In this document: positions 11,726-24,417 of the stretch, one piece after another
Layout: every line of letters starts with the position of its first letter
How positions within the stretch are numbered: position 1 is the stretch's first letter
Origin: Carposina sasakii
Lineage: Eukaryota > Arthropoda > Insecta > Lepidoptera > Carposinidae
Length of the DNA: 64,000 bases
Reading direction: 5' to 3'
NCBI GenBank assembly: GCA_014607495.2
Contig: CP053155.1
Span: 3,844,001 to 3,908,000 of the forward strand
The notes under the pieces: generated by a model
Databases searched by the model: none
The model's input: the letters and a program-made list of their open reading frames with translations, nothing else
Told to the model about the DNA's origin: nothing
Made by a program: the position numbers and the translations under genes

Positions 11726-13032
11726 CGTAATCTGTAGCCATTTTATCCATACTGAACTAATTCAATGCTTTATTATTCTTATATACATGAACGTATAAAG
11801 AATAACGGACAGTGTTGTGACTACACAGAGTGAAGCATTCATAGTAAGCTCGGCAACGATATTCCATGGAGTAGGGATGTGTATTGACGTGTCATCCACC
11901 CACACATACAAACCATTGTAAGCTCGGCGCCTACTGGAAAATACGCACACATGCCCAACGCGCCGCCATTTCGGTGCTTCAATCTGTGCAGTGACAGCAT
12001 TACGTCCGCTGTTCTTTATACGTTCATGCTTATATCGCGATCTATTTCCCCATTCCCTTGAAAGACGGACCCAAGATATATTATAACCATTTATTATAAA
12101 TAAGATGTTGATATCTCGTTTATCAATTCAAATTGACACCCAAACAAATTATCTGTCCCGTGTGAATGCTTACTACATATGTAGGAAACATAAAAAATCA
12201 TTATCACTAAAATTTACCTTACATAAAAAATACGACTACAACTTAGAATTGGAACGTGAAAAAGGTCCGTACAAATGCGGAGCTTTGAGCAGTAAACATT
12301 TCTTTAAAAGAAGACGCGATCGCGGCTTCTGGAGCTAATCTCAAATCTTAGGTTCATACTTTTCCAAAAATGAGTAAATATAGACTCCAAATGTAATAAA
12401 ATCAAGTAATACTATCACTTATTATACGAAATCCATTAATATGACATTTATGGTCAAAATGTTACGATTATGTATATAAAAGATTTATATTAATACATGA
12501 AGCGATAGTCGAAGTAGTATGCTAAAGAAGAAAGAACTAAATTTCATTACCTTTATAGTCTATATTTGTGTAAGCAAAGATGGCTAAAAACTTTTCTATA
12601 TTCATCCTTGAAAGTCGCCAATGTAAAAGCAGTCTTAACCTTATAGTAATAGAATGTTTAGTTCCAAATATGGCACGGAAGATTGTAAGTTCATATCACA
12701 GACATTGATATAAGTAGATGACGCAAGTGTCCTATTTGAATAACTCAAGGCGTCAATTTCAATGAACACGAAAATTTTGATAAATTGGTTAATAAATTTG
12801 TAAAAAAAACTTTTACTAAAGATTTTATAGATCAAACAACGCAAAAAAGTTAATTACATATTATGTAAAAACTTCACATCATTCAAATGCTGACATCATG
12901 ACAAAAAGTAGAACACTGGGTGTTTATACATATGGAGGTATTGCCGTCATCTACTTACATCTACATCTATGATTCACATTGAATCCGAATATACATAATA
13001 TCGAATAAAAAGAAACAATCATGTAATTTCAT
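11726..13032. other. Intergenic stretch downstream of PRMT7
   Basis: No recognisable gene. An ORF of 77 codons at 12105-12338 (plus) has a basic, fairly even composition but no family I know; I would not call it a gene. The PRMT7 3' untranslated region must end somewhere in this interval, because that gene runs leftward to 13033. Confidence 0.4.
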
Positions 13033-16000
13033 TTATTGTTCCCCCACAATGTCGATGCTTAGATTGAACAGTCCATGTTGTAAGTCACACTTAAGCTTGT
13101 AAGTGTACGCGCTTTTTTTGTCTATGGTGTATGTCTCGCTCTGTAACAAATAATTACAATACAATAAAATTTTGGCCCCTTAGCAGCCAACGTGTTTAAA
13201 GCTGCCCTCTGCAAGCTTCGGTTTAAAAAGCCATATTTCAAAACCAACTTTTATTATTTGTCAATAAAACGAACTGATCAAACAAACGAGCCCAAACTCG
13301 ATAGGGTTGCGTCGTTTAATTACGGAGTTCCTATGGCCACCTTCCAGCTCCATCATCAGATCAGCTCTATGTCATAATAATATTGCATTGTCATCCGATT
13401 TATACATGCATGCAAAATTTCAGCCTAATCGGAAACCGAGAAGTGGATCAAATTTAACTTGCAAGATTTGGTTACAGACAACGGGACAGGTGATACTAAA
13501 TAAAAGCTTATAATAACCCGACAATAGGACTATTAGAATAATAACCACACAATAGGGTCGATTCCGGCAGTCACACTTAAACCTAAACCTAATCTTAGTC
13601 AGGTCTATCTCTATCCGTTCTTAACATAAATGGCTGAGAGAGAGAAGGACAGGTAGGACTAATTTTACGTTTAGGTTTAAGTGTGACTGCCGGAATCGAC
13701 CATAATATCTATAGAAAACTATACTCCTCGTATCATTCACACGGCTAAGACGAATTTAGCGTTAGTCTAGCTAGAGTGTACCAAAGAAAATTCAATATTC
13801 GTACATCCATTCACTCGAAAAACACTTCTTTTACTTCTTCGGGCGGCTGTAGTATTATACGTTTTTTTTTTCACTCTCAGAGCAGCATAGAAGATAGACT
13901 TTCATTATGTAGGATATATTCAATTGCATCAGGCGTTACTATTTAAAAAGCAAGTAAAAATTTCACACACTGACCCTCAAATCCAACAAGCCATGATCTC
14001 GATCTAAGTCTTTGCATGGTAAGACTACTTCGACACAAAGACAATACAATTAAAACAAAGAACGAACGAATGAATCCTCACCAGTATTTTGACTGCCTGT
14101 CGCGTGTGGGTATCCCAGGCGACCGTTTCCCCCACCACCGGCTCTGTGACCGGTCCGCTGTTGGTCGACTCTGATCCTATCTTCCACACCGCCCATATCG
14201 CGAAACCGTTCACGTTCTGTACCGATTTTTGGTTACTGGAAACGGAATAGTATAGAATAAATGGTTATTTTATTGCAAGGGCAACTTGCTACAACCTGCG
14301 GCTTATTTAGCCCTTATGGGAGACAATGTAGCAATTTAAAAGCGACAGCGGAGTTCGCAAAATTATTGAATCAATAGCGGTTAAACTTTATTACGTCATT
14401 AAAGAAACGGAAGTAACTAAATAAAGGCTAGCGATTGCAGGATATAGTTCGATGACTTTCCGATGTTAAAAAAACGATTGTAAAATTATTACATTATCCA
14501 AGGCTAGGAGCACTGTGCACAAAAATCGTAGCTTCATACCTTAGATCTCGATATATCTCATCATCTTCCTGCCCTTTCCCCATATACTTACGGTAAACCT
14601 ATTCAAAGAATTTTGATCATAGTTGACATAAGGACTTAAAAAAGATGAGATAACTCACGTGAGCGCGACTTTTTCTTCCACATCGTACTTGGTCTTGAGG
14701 TCTCTGAAGTCGATCTGCAGCAGACGAGTCGGGGCGGCGCCACAGCGACACGGGTACTCCCAGAGGGGCTGAGCCTCGACCTCTGCGTCGCTTATGGTAC
14801 GCGACTTCTGGGGGGGTCACGGGAAACACGGGGTTATTCCAGATCATGCGTTTTGGTACACTCTGATCATGATATAAATTTCGCCTCAAATCAAACGAAT
14901 GAAACATTGAATCGGCCCCCTCATTACCCATCTCGCAAAATCAAAGCGATAGAGAAAATTCTATAAAATTCGCTGATTGCTTGTCAAATTGGAATTACGT
15001 AAAATGAATTTCAAAGGAATTTTGACATTTCAATGCGAATATTGTAAAATTTTCGCTATCGCGCTGATTTAGCTATGTGCCGTTATAAGTGGAAACTGAT
15101 GATACGTTTTGGTTCACTCTGATCACTATATCAGTTTTGCCTCTTTACTTCTTTCTGAGCACAACACGGCTGCATTCCCGAAATGTGGTACCCAGAACTG
15201 CGGGATCATATCAGAGATCCCACAGCCTTTTAGTATAGCGGGGTTAAATGTAAACGGCAAATGATCTGTGGGGTAAGCACGAAGCTTTTTACGCGCCGTA
15301 ACGCTAGCGACTCGCTAGCAAAATCTATGTGATTTGACAGTTTGACGATAGCGTTACGGACTATCGAGAGATTCGTACTTACCCCTCAGTTGCTAGCTTA
15401 TCGCCTGAGATTGCCAGATATCCTTATAAAATATTAATAAGAAAATGAAAAAATTCTTCACCCGAGTGAGATTTGAACTCACGACCACTCGCAAACCGTG
15501 CTTACGCTCTAACCACTGAGATTTGAACTATCGGGTTAATTCAAGTCAGTTGGTTAGAGCGAAAGCACGGTTTGCGAGTGGTCGTGAGTTCAAATCTCAC
15601 TCGGGTGAAGAATTTTTTCATTTTCTTATTAATATTTTATAATATATAATATCTTAGTTAATATAAATTTATAAGATACTTCTCTATAATATAATCCGCT
15701 AGATATCCTTAGTCGTCTATTACGATATGCAAGGAAAGAGATGCAGCTGATGTATTCTAGAGAAGCCTCACATATCAGCACAGGTGTAGGTGTAATCAAT
15801 GGCTCTACCTAATTATTAAATTGCGTTATAGGTATATAATATATGCTACCACTATACTACTAATCGGTGGATGTCATATATCGGCAAGCGCAGCGTGGGA
15901 AGGCCACCCGCGTGATGGACGGACGACCCGGCCAAGGTCGCGGGTATCGGTTGGATGCAGGCTGCTTCCGACCGGTCGGAGTGGACGTTGTTGGGGGAGG

Positions 16001-19000
16001 CCTATGTTTAACAGTGGACATGGCCGTAAATGATGATGATCTACTGGAGGCTACAATAGGTAGAAACTCTTACCTCAATAAGATCATCAAACACCGACAT
16101 ATCAATCCCCTCGCACATTCCCAGCGGGATCCTGATCTTCTGCAAGTCTCTAAACTCGACCGGCATAGCCCAGAACTCACACGCATCCGGCACCAACTGC
16201 AAATCGTCCCTCAAATTCTCCCCATACATGCACAGAATATGCGCCATCTTCAAATTGTCCCACGGAAGCACCGCACACGTCATATTAGGGTCGCCAATTA
16301 CATTCGTGACCTCCCCCAAGAGATCTATCTTTATCTCCGGCAACAATTCCACATTTGTCAACTCATTCTCTTTTATATAATCATTTATGACCCCGACATT
16401 CACATTCATGCCTTCCAGTATATAAACCTTTTTGGCATTCATTTTGGCGGCTGCCAGGCCGTAGTACGTACTCCCATTAACGTCTAAAACAACGGAATCC
16501 TTGCTAATCTGCCTCTTCAAAGCGCTTAGGAACTTCTTGCTGCGTCTGCCATCATTCAAATACGAAATTTGCGTCCTCGACATAGATATGTGGACACCGC
16601 AGTCGCAAATCGGTCTGTTATAATGCTTGTACTTGGTATTCTCGTCTTCTAAATAGAACCAGAGGGAGTATTCGTCTTGGCAGGATATGAGACTGATATC
16701 GGCATCCTTAGTGATATTGACCGGCTGTGGAAGGTAGTAGACCGCCTGCATCCAGTGGTCGCGCCACGGTATGGACTCCTGAGGCTTCTCTGATGAGGTG
16801 TCAGCGTCGGGATGACTCCACCATGGCGCACAACTTAGGACTATTTTACCTGTAATGTGTTTACAACGAATGTGTAGTTGTTATTGTGCTGCACGGGTAG
16901 GAGGTAAGAGATCTCACATTAAAGCCTCATTTACATGATACCATTTTCTTAAAGTAAGTTTATGGCCAAGAAATTATCAAAAACGTCTACCTATCTATTT
17001 ACCTCAATTTCCTGGCACCATCAAAACATGCAAGCACAGAACCCGCGTTCTTAATGCCAGACAGGACAAAGTTTAATTTCGGAAACAAGCCAATGCATGC
17101 ATGAAGAATATCATGAAAGTAGAATAGTCAGAACTGGCCAAAGAATAGTCAAATGGCAATGATTGCTATGTATATACAAACCTTCAGTATCCATATTAAG
17201 GTCCCACCACATAAAGACAATCTGCGCTGTGCCAGTATTGGTGGCCGCGAAGTCTTGTTTGACCGTCCGTTTAAAGTCAATCGGGGTGCGACCCGACCAA
17301 TCGTAGTAGAACACCGGAATCGGTTCCGACAACTCTTTGAACTCCGATCGAGGTATCTGTGATAGCTGAATGTCGTGCACTGCCGCTGATCCGCTGCATT
17401 CCTTCACCTGTACAAGAATGTTTGAGTGGAGTTTGTCTAAAGCCGCATTACTGATGCAGTGTACCTTAGGTATTGTGTGTGACGGTCTTTAGATATTTGT
17501 AGTTTTTACATCATAGCACGCACCTCACATATCATACAGTCTGTGTTACAATCTAATGTTGGTTTGACATAAAGAAGAGTTACACACACAGCTCTCCCAG
17601 ATTTCGTCTTTAAGCGATCACAACCACTATTAGCATATTATTAGTTTCACATTGGTGGACGTAAAGCCCCGTAACGCCAACTTATGCTTGACAGACCGTA
17701 GCAAATATAGAAAGTAACATGTAAAAAATGACAATCGACAAATAAGTTGTATAATGCTTTTATTACGAAATCATAACTTGATTCTTGATATCTATGTGTC
17801 ACGTTCTACCTGACACCTGGTGAAATTTTAACGGCCGTAGCCACACTGCCGCGGTCTAGCCGACGTTTTTTTGAGTCAGAAAAGATAGACAAAAGCACCC
17901 ACCCAACCCCTGATTACCGAAAGCCGAAGCCGCGCCGCCGCGATAATTGAGAGTGTGTGCGTGCGCGCAACGAGCGCTCGGCGTCCTCCCGCGCCCCGCA
18001 CCTCGCCCAAGCACACACACTCTCAATTATCGCGATCGCGGGGTTTCGGCTTTGCTATTGCTTTTACGTAATCAGGTGGCTGGAGCAAAGTAGTAAAGTT
18101 AAATCTATGCATTAGAACAGGTAGTTTTGCTAATGCTTAACCAATATGCTTATATTTAAAGTAATAAAAATACAAAAACACTGTTACATTTTACATATAT
18201 TAAAACCACAAAGCAAAAGCAGAGTACCCCTATTCATAATTTCATACTCACTTTATCAGGAGTCTTTACAAGCAATTCCAGGTCTTCGTCATAGATATCA
18301 TTGAGTTTGTTCCACTTCTGCAGCCAAGGGCACTCCACCACCTGTGCGTAGATAACTGCTGAGTCCGGCACCACAATGCAACCTTCTTCCAACAGGTTTT
18401 TGTGGGCATGGGCAAATGTGGATAAAGCACCTGGAGTTGATAAATTAACTGTTGTTTCATTGAATGTTGCCAGCTTAAAAAAGGATTGCTTTATTTCAAG
18501 TGGCTTTATAAAATGTGAGTAAACTCGGATCAAAGGCATATTTTACATTACACACCATATTACAAAATGGCTATATGAATAATATGAAAGAAAAAATCCT
18601 TCTAGTATTATATTATACTAGTGTATAGCCTATCGGGATGAAAAATAACGTTGCCAATATGTAATTTAGAAAAGAGATGGTAAAATTCGTCATCCGAGTA
18701 ATTAACCCGGTGGCTCAGAGGTTACAGCACTGACACGCGGAATGCAGAGGTTGTGGGTTCGATTCCCACTGGGTGCGGAATTTTTTCCATTTCTTTATTA
18801 ATAATTTTATAGTATTATATTAATTAAGCAGACAAAGTGCTGGAAGCCATATTGTCTCCCTCTCAAACCCTTACCATTCAAAATGCCCAGCTGTTTTTAA
18901 TTTGGTGTATTTTACAATATGCCTTTGACACATACAAGTTTTATGAAGTATTGCTAAATTCTTTTACAGTGCATCCATTATGATGTAAGTAGCAGACACA

Positions 19001-20158
19001 CATGTGACTTTATCCACATAATAAAAATAAGTTAACCAAGTACGATGGCGGTCAAATGTTTGCCTAGCAAATTGTAAAAAAAAAAAATAGATTCTAATTG
19101 GAAATATGGTCTGTAGTGTCACTGAAGTGGCAGTGGGCAGGCCACATCTGTCGTAGAACTGATGGATGGTGGAGTAAATGGGTTCTCGAATGGAGACCGC
19201 GCCTCGGCAAGCGAAGCGTTGGGCGTCCCCCTGCCAGATGGACCGATAACTTAAAGAGGACGGCTAGTAGTGACTGGATGGCAAAAACAGGAGATCGAGC
19301 CATGTGGCGTACACTGGGGGAGGCCTACGTCCAGCAGTGGACTGCAATAGGCTGATGACGACGACAATACTTCAAATGATACAATTCTATAACTAGCAAT
19401 ATCATGAAATGGCCACTATGACCACTTGAAATTATAAGAGCCATCAAGTTACCACATACAAGAACCACATAACGTTTTTTAAAGAATATTTGGTAAGTCA
19501 AATAAGAATCTCATTAGAAAAAGATTCAAAATATAAACATAAATTAATAATAAAGACATATTTAAAAATATAATTCTACCCTCATTACTATTTACATATG
19601 AATTATATTTAGTTACCTTCCCCAATCAACTCTGTGTCAAAAACCTCAGTAACCAAGATATTGGCTTTCTCTTTCATATCTCCTTCTGGTCCTACAGTGA
19701 TTTCTGTTGATTTTTTGGGAATAAGAGTAATTTTGTCTGCTACACAATTGTGCTCCAAAATCTTCCTACAGCAGTCAGCCATTGGTTTAAAGGCCTCACA
19801 GGCTACAATAGAATCTGCTCCACACTTGGCAGCCATGATAGACAGTAAGCCTGTCCCTGTACCTAGAAATTAAATATTTGTTTGAATAAAACTAAAGTAT
19901 TTATATTTTCTCTATTTAGAGTTGTTATCTCAAAATACACATACCAATATCTAATACATGGGCTTTCTTTCCAGCTTTGTGTGTCTTGTCGATGGCCCGT
20001 TTTAAGGCTTTCCGGTATTTTTTATTTCTCTCAGTATCATGTAACATGTCGGCGAATGCTGACCGCGCTATCTCCTGGTGGTAATCGTAATCCTCAGCCT
20101 CTATGTCCCACTCGGAGTCACCAGTTATAGGGTTTTGCTTCTGCGTGAATATCTTCAT
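13033..20158 (-). CDS. PRMT7: Protein arginine N-methyltransferase 7
   Basis: Eight coding exons join without phase conflict: 19945-20158, 19617-19862, 18252-18430, 17182-17407, 16074-16849, 14659-14807, 14082-14235 and 13033-13140, giving about 683 residues. The human protein has about 692. PRMT7 transfers one methyl group from S-adenosylmethionine to arginine (type III) and carries two methyltransferase-like halves. Seen in the sequence: start [20 protein letters not shown] motif [17 protein letters not shown] near residues 68-83, split by intron 1; the double-E loop [13 protein letters not shown] near 141-153; [13 protein letters not shown] near 316-328; and a degenerate second SAM fold around [12 protein letters not shown] near 408, lacking the GxGxG pattern as usual for the family. 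The start fits the family N-terminus. Its introns hold SINE, MITE and RTE insertions. Drosophila calls this gene Art7. Identification is firm; exon edges are manual. Confidence 0.93.
13555..13701. repeat. Palindromic MITE, family A copy 2
   Basis: This is the best-preserved copy of the family. It starts GGGTCGATTCCGGCAGTCAC and ends GTGACTGCCGGAATCGACC, so the arms are near-perfect inverted repeats of about 35 bases. It is flanked by TA on both sides (AATA before, ATAAT after), consistent with a TA target. It sits in the last intron of PRMT7. Confidence 0.85.
14926..15076. repeat. Palindromic MITE, family B copy 3
   Basis: Arms CAAAGCGATAGAGAAAATTC and AAAATTTTCGCTATCGCG enclose the loop CGCTGATTGCTTGTCAAATT shared with the copies at 3953 and 4187. 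It lies in PRMT7 intron 5. Confidence 0.75.
15273..15390. repeat. Palindromic MITE, family E copy 2
   Basis: It starts GTAAGCACGAAGCTTTTTAC and ends GAGAGATTCGTACTTACCCC. Inside, CCGTAACGCTAGCG pairs with CGATAGCGTTACGG. It interrupts an older dispersed repeat: blocks at 15160-15250 and 15735-15775 match the unbroken copy at 3740-3940. Located in PRMT7 intron 5. Confidence 0.65.
15427..15700. repeat. Head-to-head SINE dimer
   Basis: Two tRNA-derived SINE units face each other. The left unit (about 15427-15533) is reversed; the right unit (about 15545-15700) is forward. Both contain GTTAGAGCG, GAGTGGTCGTGAGTTCAAAT and CTCACTCGGGTGAAG, and both end outward in an AATTTTTTCATTTTCTTATT-type tail. 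The arms are nearly identical over about 100 bases, so the DNA could form a cruciform. The pair is flanked by an 11-bp direct repeat AGATATCCTTA at 15416-15426 and 15701-15711, the expected target duplication. It sits in PRMT7 intron 5. The family is related to the units at 18663 and 57944. Confidence 0.75.
15868..16036 (+). mobile_element. RTE-type 3' fragment
   Basis: The sequence ATCGGCAAGCGCAGCGTGGG, GACCGGTCGGAGTGGA and GGGGGAGGCCTATGT matches the coding tail of the RTE-type copies at 5363-5752 and 44050-44274, and it ends in an AAATGATGATGAT tail. Only the last ~170 bp remain. The long plus-strand ORF that starts here and runs on to 16487 is this remnant plus antisense PRMT7 exon, not a gene. 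Confidence 0.8.
17907..18076. repeat. GC-rich palindromic element with family B-like ends
   Basis: The outer ends are CCCCTGATTAC and GTAATCAGG, shared in part with the MITE at 3953-4113. An inner stem pairs CGCGATAATTGAGAGTGTGT with ACACACTCTCAATTATCGCG. The core is unusually GC-rich for this window (GTGCGTGCGCGCAACGAGCG). It lies in PRMT7 intron 3. Probably a non-autonomous DNA transposon. Confidence 0.65.
18663..18800 (+). repeat. tRNA-derived SINE
   Basis: It starts AGAGATGGTAAAATTCGTCA, has the A-box-like CCGGTGGCTCAGAGGTTACA and the B-box GTGGGTTCGATTCCCACTGG, and ends with AATTTTTTCCATTTCTTTAT. A nearly identical unit lies at 57944-58085. It sits in PRMT7 intron 2. The flanking sequence does not close into an acceptor stem, so it is not a tRNA gene. 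Confidence 0.75.
19110..19360 (+). mobile_element. RTE-type 3' fragment
   Basis: An open frame encodes [50 protein letters not shown] and AIG, then TGA and a GACGACGAC tail. It is the C-terminus of a retrotransposon polyprotein, 5'-truncated, in PRMT7 intron 2. It is a different subfamily from 5363-5752 (GDRAMWRTL instead of SDRSEWRLL). Confidence 0.8.
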
Positions 20159-21597
20159 CTTTATTGGAGCCTACCTACTTGCTACCCACTATACTTTTTG
20201 AGCTGTAAAGAAAAATGCCGATTTATCTAAAGGTACCGGCAACTGAAAACTGTATCACAAAAACCAGGGTGTTTTGGCAGACGGTTAGTGATTTTATAAT
20301 TTAATTTATACAGCACTAACATTTCTAAAAATGATAAGAGAGTGTCGTTTAATAGTTAACACACTCAAATAAAATGCATTCAACAAATGCAATGCAATCC
20401 GTGAAAACTCAAGAGCAACTATTTCCGACACAGACTATCGTCGGCCTGTCAAACGAGGAAAACCACATAATAACCTTAAAATCAATACGTCAAAGACGCG
20501 TCAAAGTAAAAAAAAACTAAGAGAACATAATTACTAGGTCTTTTTCTATGGAGAAAACCAGGGATTTGGTATCTCTATGGAGAAAACAGTTGCTATATTA
20601 GCCAGCCAGTGCTCAGCCAATGTCCCTCCCTGAGTGTCCCACGAATGAGCCCACGAATCTTTATATTCATGGATAGAAAACATTATCAATACAAATAGCA
20701 TTTATTATAATGTGAAAATAGCACGAGAAAAGCGGCTAAACGCGGAGAAGGTTCCTCCCTAATTTGTTTACGCACAATGCGGTGAGTTCCTAAAGTGCTA
20801 GCGAGTACGTCATTGTCTTATATTTCCACTATTGCATACGCGTTGTTTTAAATGCTTTATCAACTCTATTAAATATCTTAGTTTTTCCATCGCCCTGAAG
20901 CAGCATAAGAACAAAATGTTTTTGTAATGAACGACAAATGTATTTGCCAATTGATCCTACGGAAGCTAATAAAGGGTTTCCTTGAATCTGAAAATTTAAA
21001 TTTTAGCACCTATACTAACATTACAAAATGAGTAAGGCGCCACCAAGCTAGGCGTAATTAAACTTTTCTGGGTCACCCAAAGCTCAAGAGAAAATACCTA
21101 AAATTAATCCGCTCAGTAACGGCAAGGCGTACGTTACTTTCCATTTATAATGGAATAAAAAGTGTAACGTAGGGTCTCTCTTGTTACACCCTCGCGCTGC
21201 AGAAGCAAATATTGGGATTCCTAACTAAATAAAGTTTTGTGACAAATATTTAAAAAAGCAAGAGTGAATATTGGCCGTTTGAGTTTTTCCTAGGGCCATA
21301 TTTGGAATAATTTTGTACACGAGTGTTTAAGTTGGATCCGATCCACTCGCTTCTGCAACCACGAACAATGTCCACACAAATATGTTCAAACAAATCGTAT
21401 TGATACGTTTGTTTTTGATCGTATGTTTTATTTATATTACTACCAATGCGTGATGTGGTTCATTTAAATCGCTTATTTCAAAGAACGATAAGTAGGTTTG
21501 TTTAAAGTACTTATATATTTTTTTTTATCGTCAAAGTTTTTTACTCTTTTGTCCCACAAGCGTAGCATTCTTTGTTTGTGCAACAAGTATAAATTAC
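20159..21597. other. Intergenic stretch upstream of PRMT7
   Basis: The promoter and 5' untranslated region of PRMT7 should lie in the first few hundred bases, but no core motif stands out. The remainder has no conserved coding frame. Near 21444-21492 a segment (CCAATGCG...TTATTTCAAAGAACGAT) resembles one at 21735-21790 and may belong to the decayed retrotransposon to its right. Confidence 0.4.
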
Positions 21598-21899
21598 CTA
21601 ATAAAGCAAATTTGTTACTGGTAACGGGTACTGCAAATACCGAGTAACGAAACGTTCCCAGGAATTCGTCTCGTTACTCGCATGTTCCATATCATGTATT
21701 TTTCGTAATCCTGTTTCCGATCGCAAGTGCATCGTATGTTCTACCAATGCGCGTTGGTATATCGCTATTTCAAAGAACAATCGACAGTTCACGTCGATTA
21801 AATAAAACGAAATAATACTTGGAAACATTGTTACTTGTATATCAGAATACAAACATAGTGACATACTCAAAAGTATAAGAACACAATATAAATTCAAAT

Positions 21900-23900
21900 G
21901 CAGTGCATACAGCATACGACCTTCCACCCTTCTCCTGATGTTCATCATGTGGAGACACTTTTCTATCAGAAATCTTGCACAGTGTCTTTCAACTTTACTT
22001 TTGACAATGTTTGTCATTACGTAGCTACGATTTCTGTGGGACAAGCTAAGCACGAAGTGTTCATGTATAAAATGGTACGAGTATGTGCTCATTTTGGAAG
22101 GATCAACTTCACAAGTAACGAATTTGATTATCAACATACAAACCAGTTATTTCTTGTAAGCTTTTAGCAGTTCGCGGCTTACTCGGCTTCAGTACATAGC
22201 CTCTATAGGCTGCCTCTTGGACCTAATTGGTCCATCGTATCATTAGCTCATGGGTTCCAGCATATCCGACTGTAAGCTCGATGTTCTCTATAACAAAATG
22301 AAAAACTTGACTTTTGTGACGTCTTCTTTAGAGGGTTTTCGACCTTCCTGCTATAGATTTAAAACAGGTCAAAAACTTCCCACTGCTTCCCTAAGGGATA
22401 TTCTCCTCATTAATTTTGTGGAATTTCAATTTCAATGTGCTATGATCTTCGTGTTTCAACAAACCGCCATTGCATTTTTCGATACTTTTAACTCTGTGAT
22501 AACAACATATCCTTTCGGGTATATAGTCTAAAACCTTTTGTATATTCCGCATTCCCAAGAATACTCCTTCTATGAATTTTCTCTTCGATTTTTGTTCTCA
22601 CAAACGCTTATTTCCGATACATAGGTGGTTTCGATGGTGTTCGTTTACCCATTTCTCATATGGGGAATTACTAGAGCTCATTTATCAAATAGTTTGCGGT
22701 TTACCTTCTGCCCAAAATTTTTTCGGGATAGGCATCTAGCATCAGATTGGCTGCCATTTTGGGGGTATAAGGTGCAGATAGTCTTCGTTATACTTTTGAA
22801 ATTTGTCAAACGCTTAGACCTGTATTCGCTCCATAATTAACCTTATGAAACAGTTCCAGGTATCGATCAAAAATATCAAAGTACTTGTATAATCGTCAAT
22901 AAATGTTACGAAATACTTTGATCCGGATTGATTGTCTGTAAATCTGGAGTTTCGGTAGAGATTATTTGTATGGCCCTTTGATACAAGTCTCAAGGTACCC
23001 AAAGTTTTTTCTTTAAAGTCGAGTCTTTTTGGTCTCTTTCAGACGTATAAAGTTTAACTAGGCGTGAGAAAATTCCCATTTCTTCTGAGCTTTTAATACA
23101 GTTCACACTGTTGTTCCTTTTCATAGAACTTTAACATATCCGATTTTGCTTGCAGAAATGTTATTCGACAAATATACATTTGTGTCAGAAAGACTAATTT
23201 TATAGCGTCGATCCTTTGTATAAAGTATTCGTCGTATGCTTTTCGAACGTTTAGATTCAGTGGGGGATTAAGATGAAACTTTTAACCCGTCATATGTGAC
23301 AGCCACTGTAAGACACCATATTCCTTTACTTTCGATCCCTGTTGTTAAACAGATGTTAATGTCTTTTCTTGACCTTTAGTTTTATTGGGAATTTAATCTC
23401 TTCTTTGACCAACAAGTTCTGTAATGCCTTTCTTATTGCAATGGTCTTTGTGTAGAATGCTTGTGAATCTGAGGTTCAATTCTTCTATATTTTTACTTTT
23501 AAATTGTCAGGATTGGCAAAATCTCTCGATAATTGCCTTCGGAAGCTTCCTGTACAACATTATGTAATAACTCTGGATGAATTTTGACTCCATCCTAAGA
23601 ATGGTCTCTCATTCTTGTGGAGTCATTTTCTTCAATACTAGTTGCTTTAATAACGGTATGTACAGACTATTTGTCCCACCTCCTTGGAGGTTTGTCTGGT
23701 GGAGCTGACCTCCTTTAAGTCTTCCTTTAGTAGTCGCAGTTGCCGCTAACGGCGTATGTTTCTTATGAGAATCAAAAGGTATCGTACAGGTTCTATGCTT
23801 CTGAATTCGAGCTGGCCACTAAGTGCCCACTATACGTTTTCTCCCGCTGGAATTCTTTGTAATACAGGGTTATAACGAAGGGTACGTTTCTATACATGAA
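21900..23900 (-). mobile_element. Decayed Copia-type LTR retrotransposon
   Basis: Broken minus-strand frames recall Ty1/Copia polyproteins. From right to left: a weak protease-like patch near 23280-23350, integrase-core text GSKYFVTFIDDYTS at about 22880-22925, then text resembling ...INE...NSPYEKWVNE near 22640-22720, and the segment after the integrase, KGFRLYTRKDMLLSQS near 22480-22540. Stops and frameshifts break every domain, so it is inactive. I could not define LTRs. A 179-codon minus-strand ORF at 21598-22137 may belong to its 3' end but has no clear domain. Confidence 0.6.
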
Positions 23901-24417
23901 ATAAAGTCAGGAAAAAAAAATGAAAAAAAATTTTAAATTCCTTGGGTAGTGTCTATGTTTATGTTAGTTTTTTTATAGACATTATATTTTTCGTGAAAAA
24001 ATCTTACGCGCGTTATTGCATTTATGCATATTTACTCAACTTTGGACCCTTATTTTGGAAACCAGACACTTCCCAGTTGCTTCCATCGTGAAACGAGATT
24101 CCGTAGTTTTCGGAAACGTTCAAAAATCAGTACATAGTAAATCTTGCATGAATTACGTCGACAGTCACGTCGATGTCGTTACCATAGAATACCATATGTG
24201 GTAAAAAACGAGTTCGGTAACGATACAAAAGTACATACTCATGGTCAAAGTAGAATACATACAGTAGGCTTTTATGTATTTTAACCTCTAACCTAACGTA
24301 GCTATTAACTCTCCATAGAAAAACAAGAGAATAGAAAAACTAAAAAAAAACTCCTGTGTAATTTTGTTTGGCAACAAATTTTATAAACGAAAGTCTTTCA
24401 TTACGACGTTTTGCTAT

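Noticed and set aside
12105..12338. 77-codon plus-strand ORF
   Set aside because: It has no recognised family and no neighbouring exon. The composition is not enough to call a gene.
15867..16487. 206-codon plus-strand ORF
   Set aside because: Its first part is the RTE 3' fragment, and the rest is antisense to PRMT7 exon 5. It has no protein-like signal of its own.
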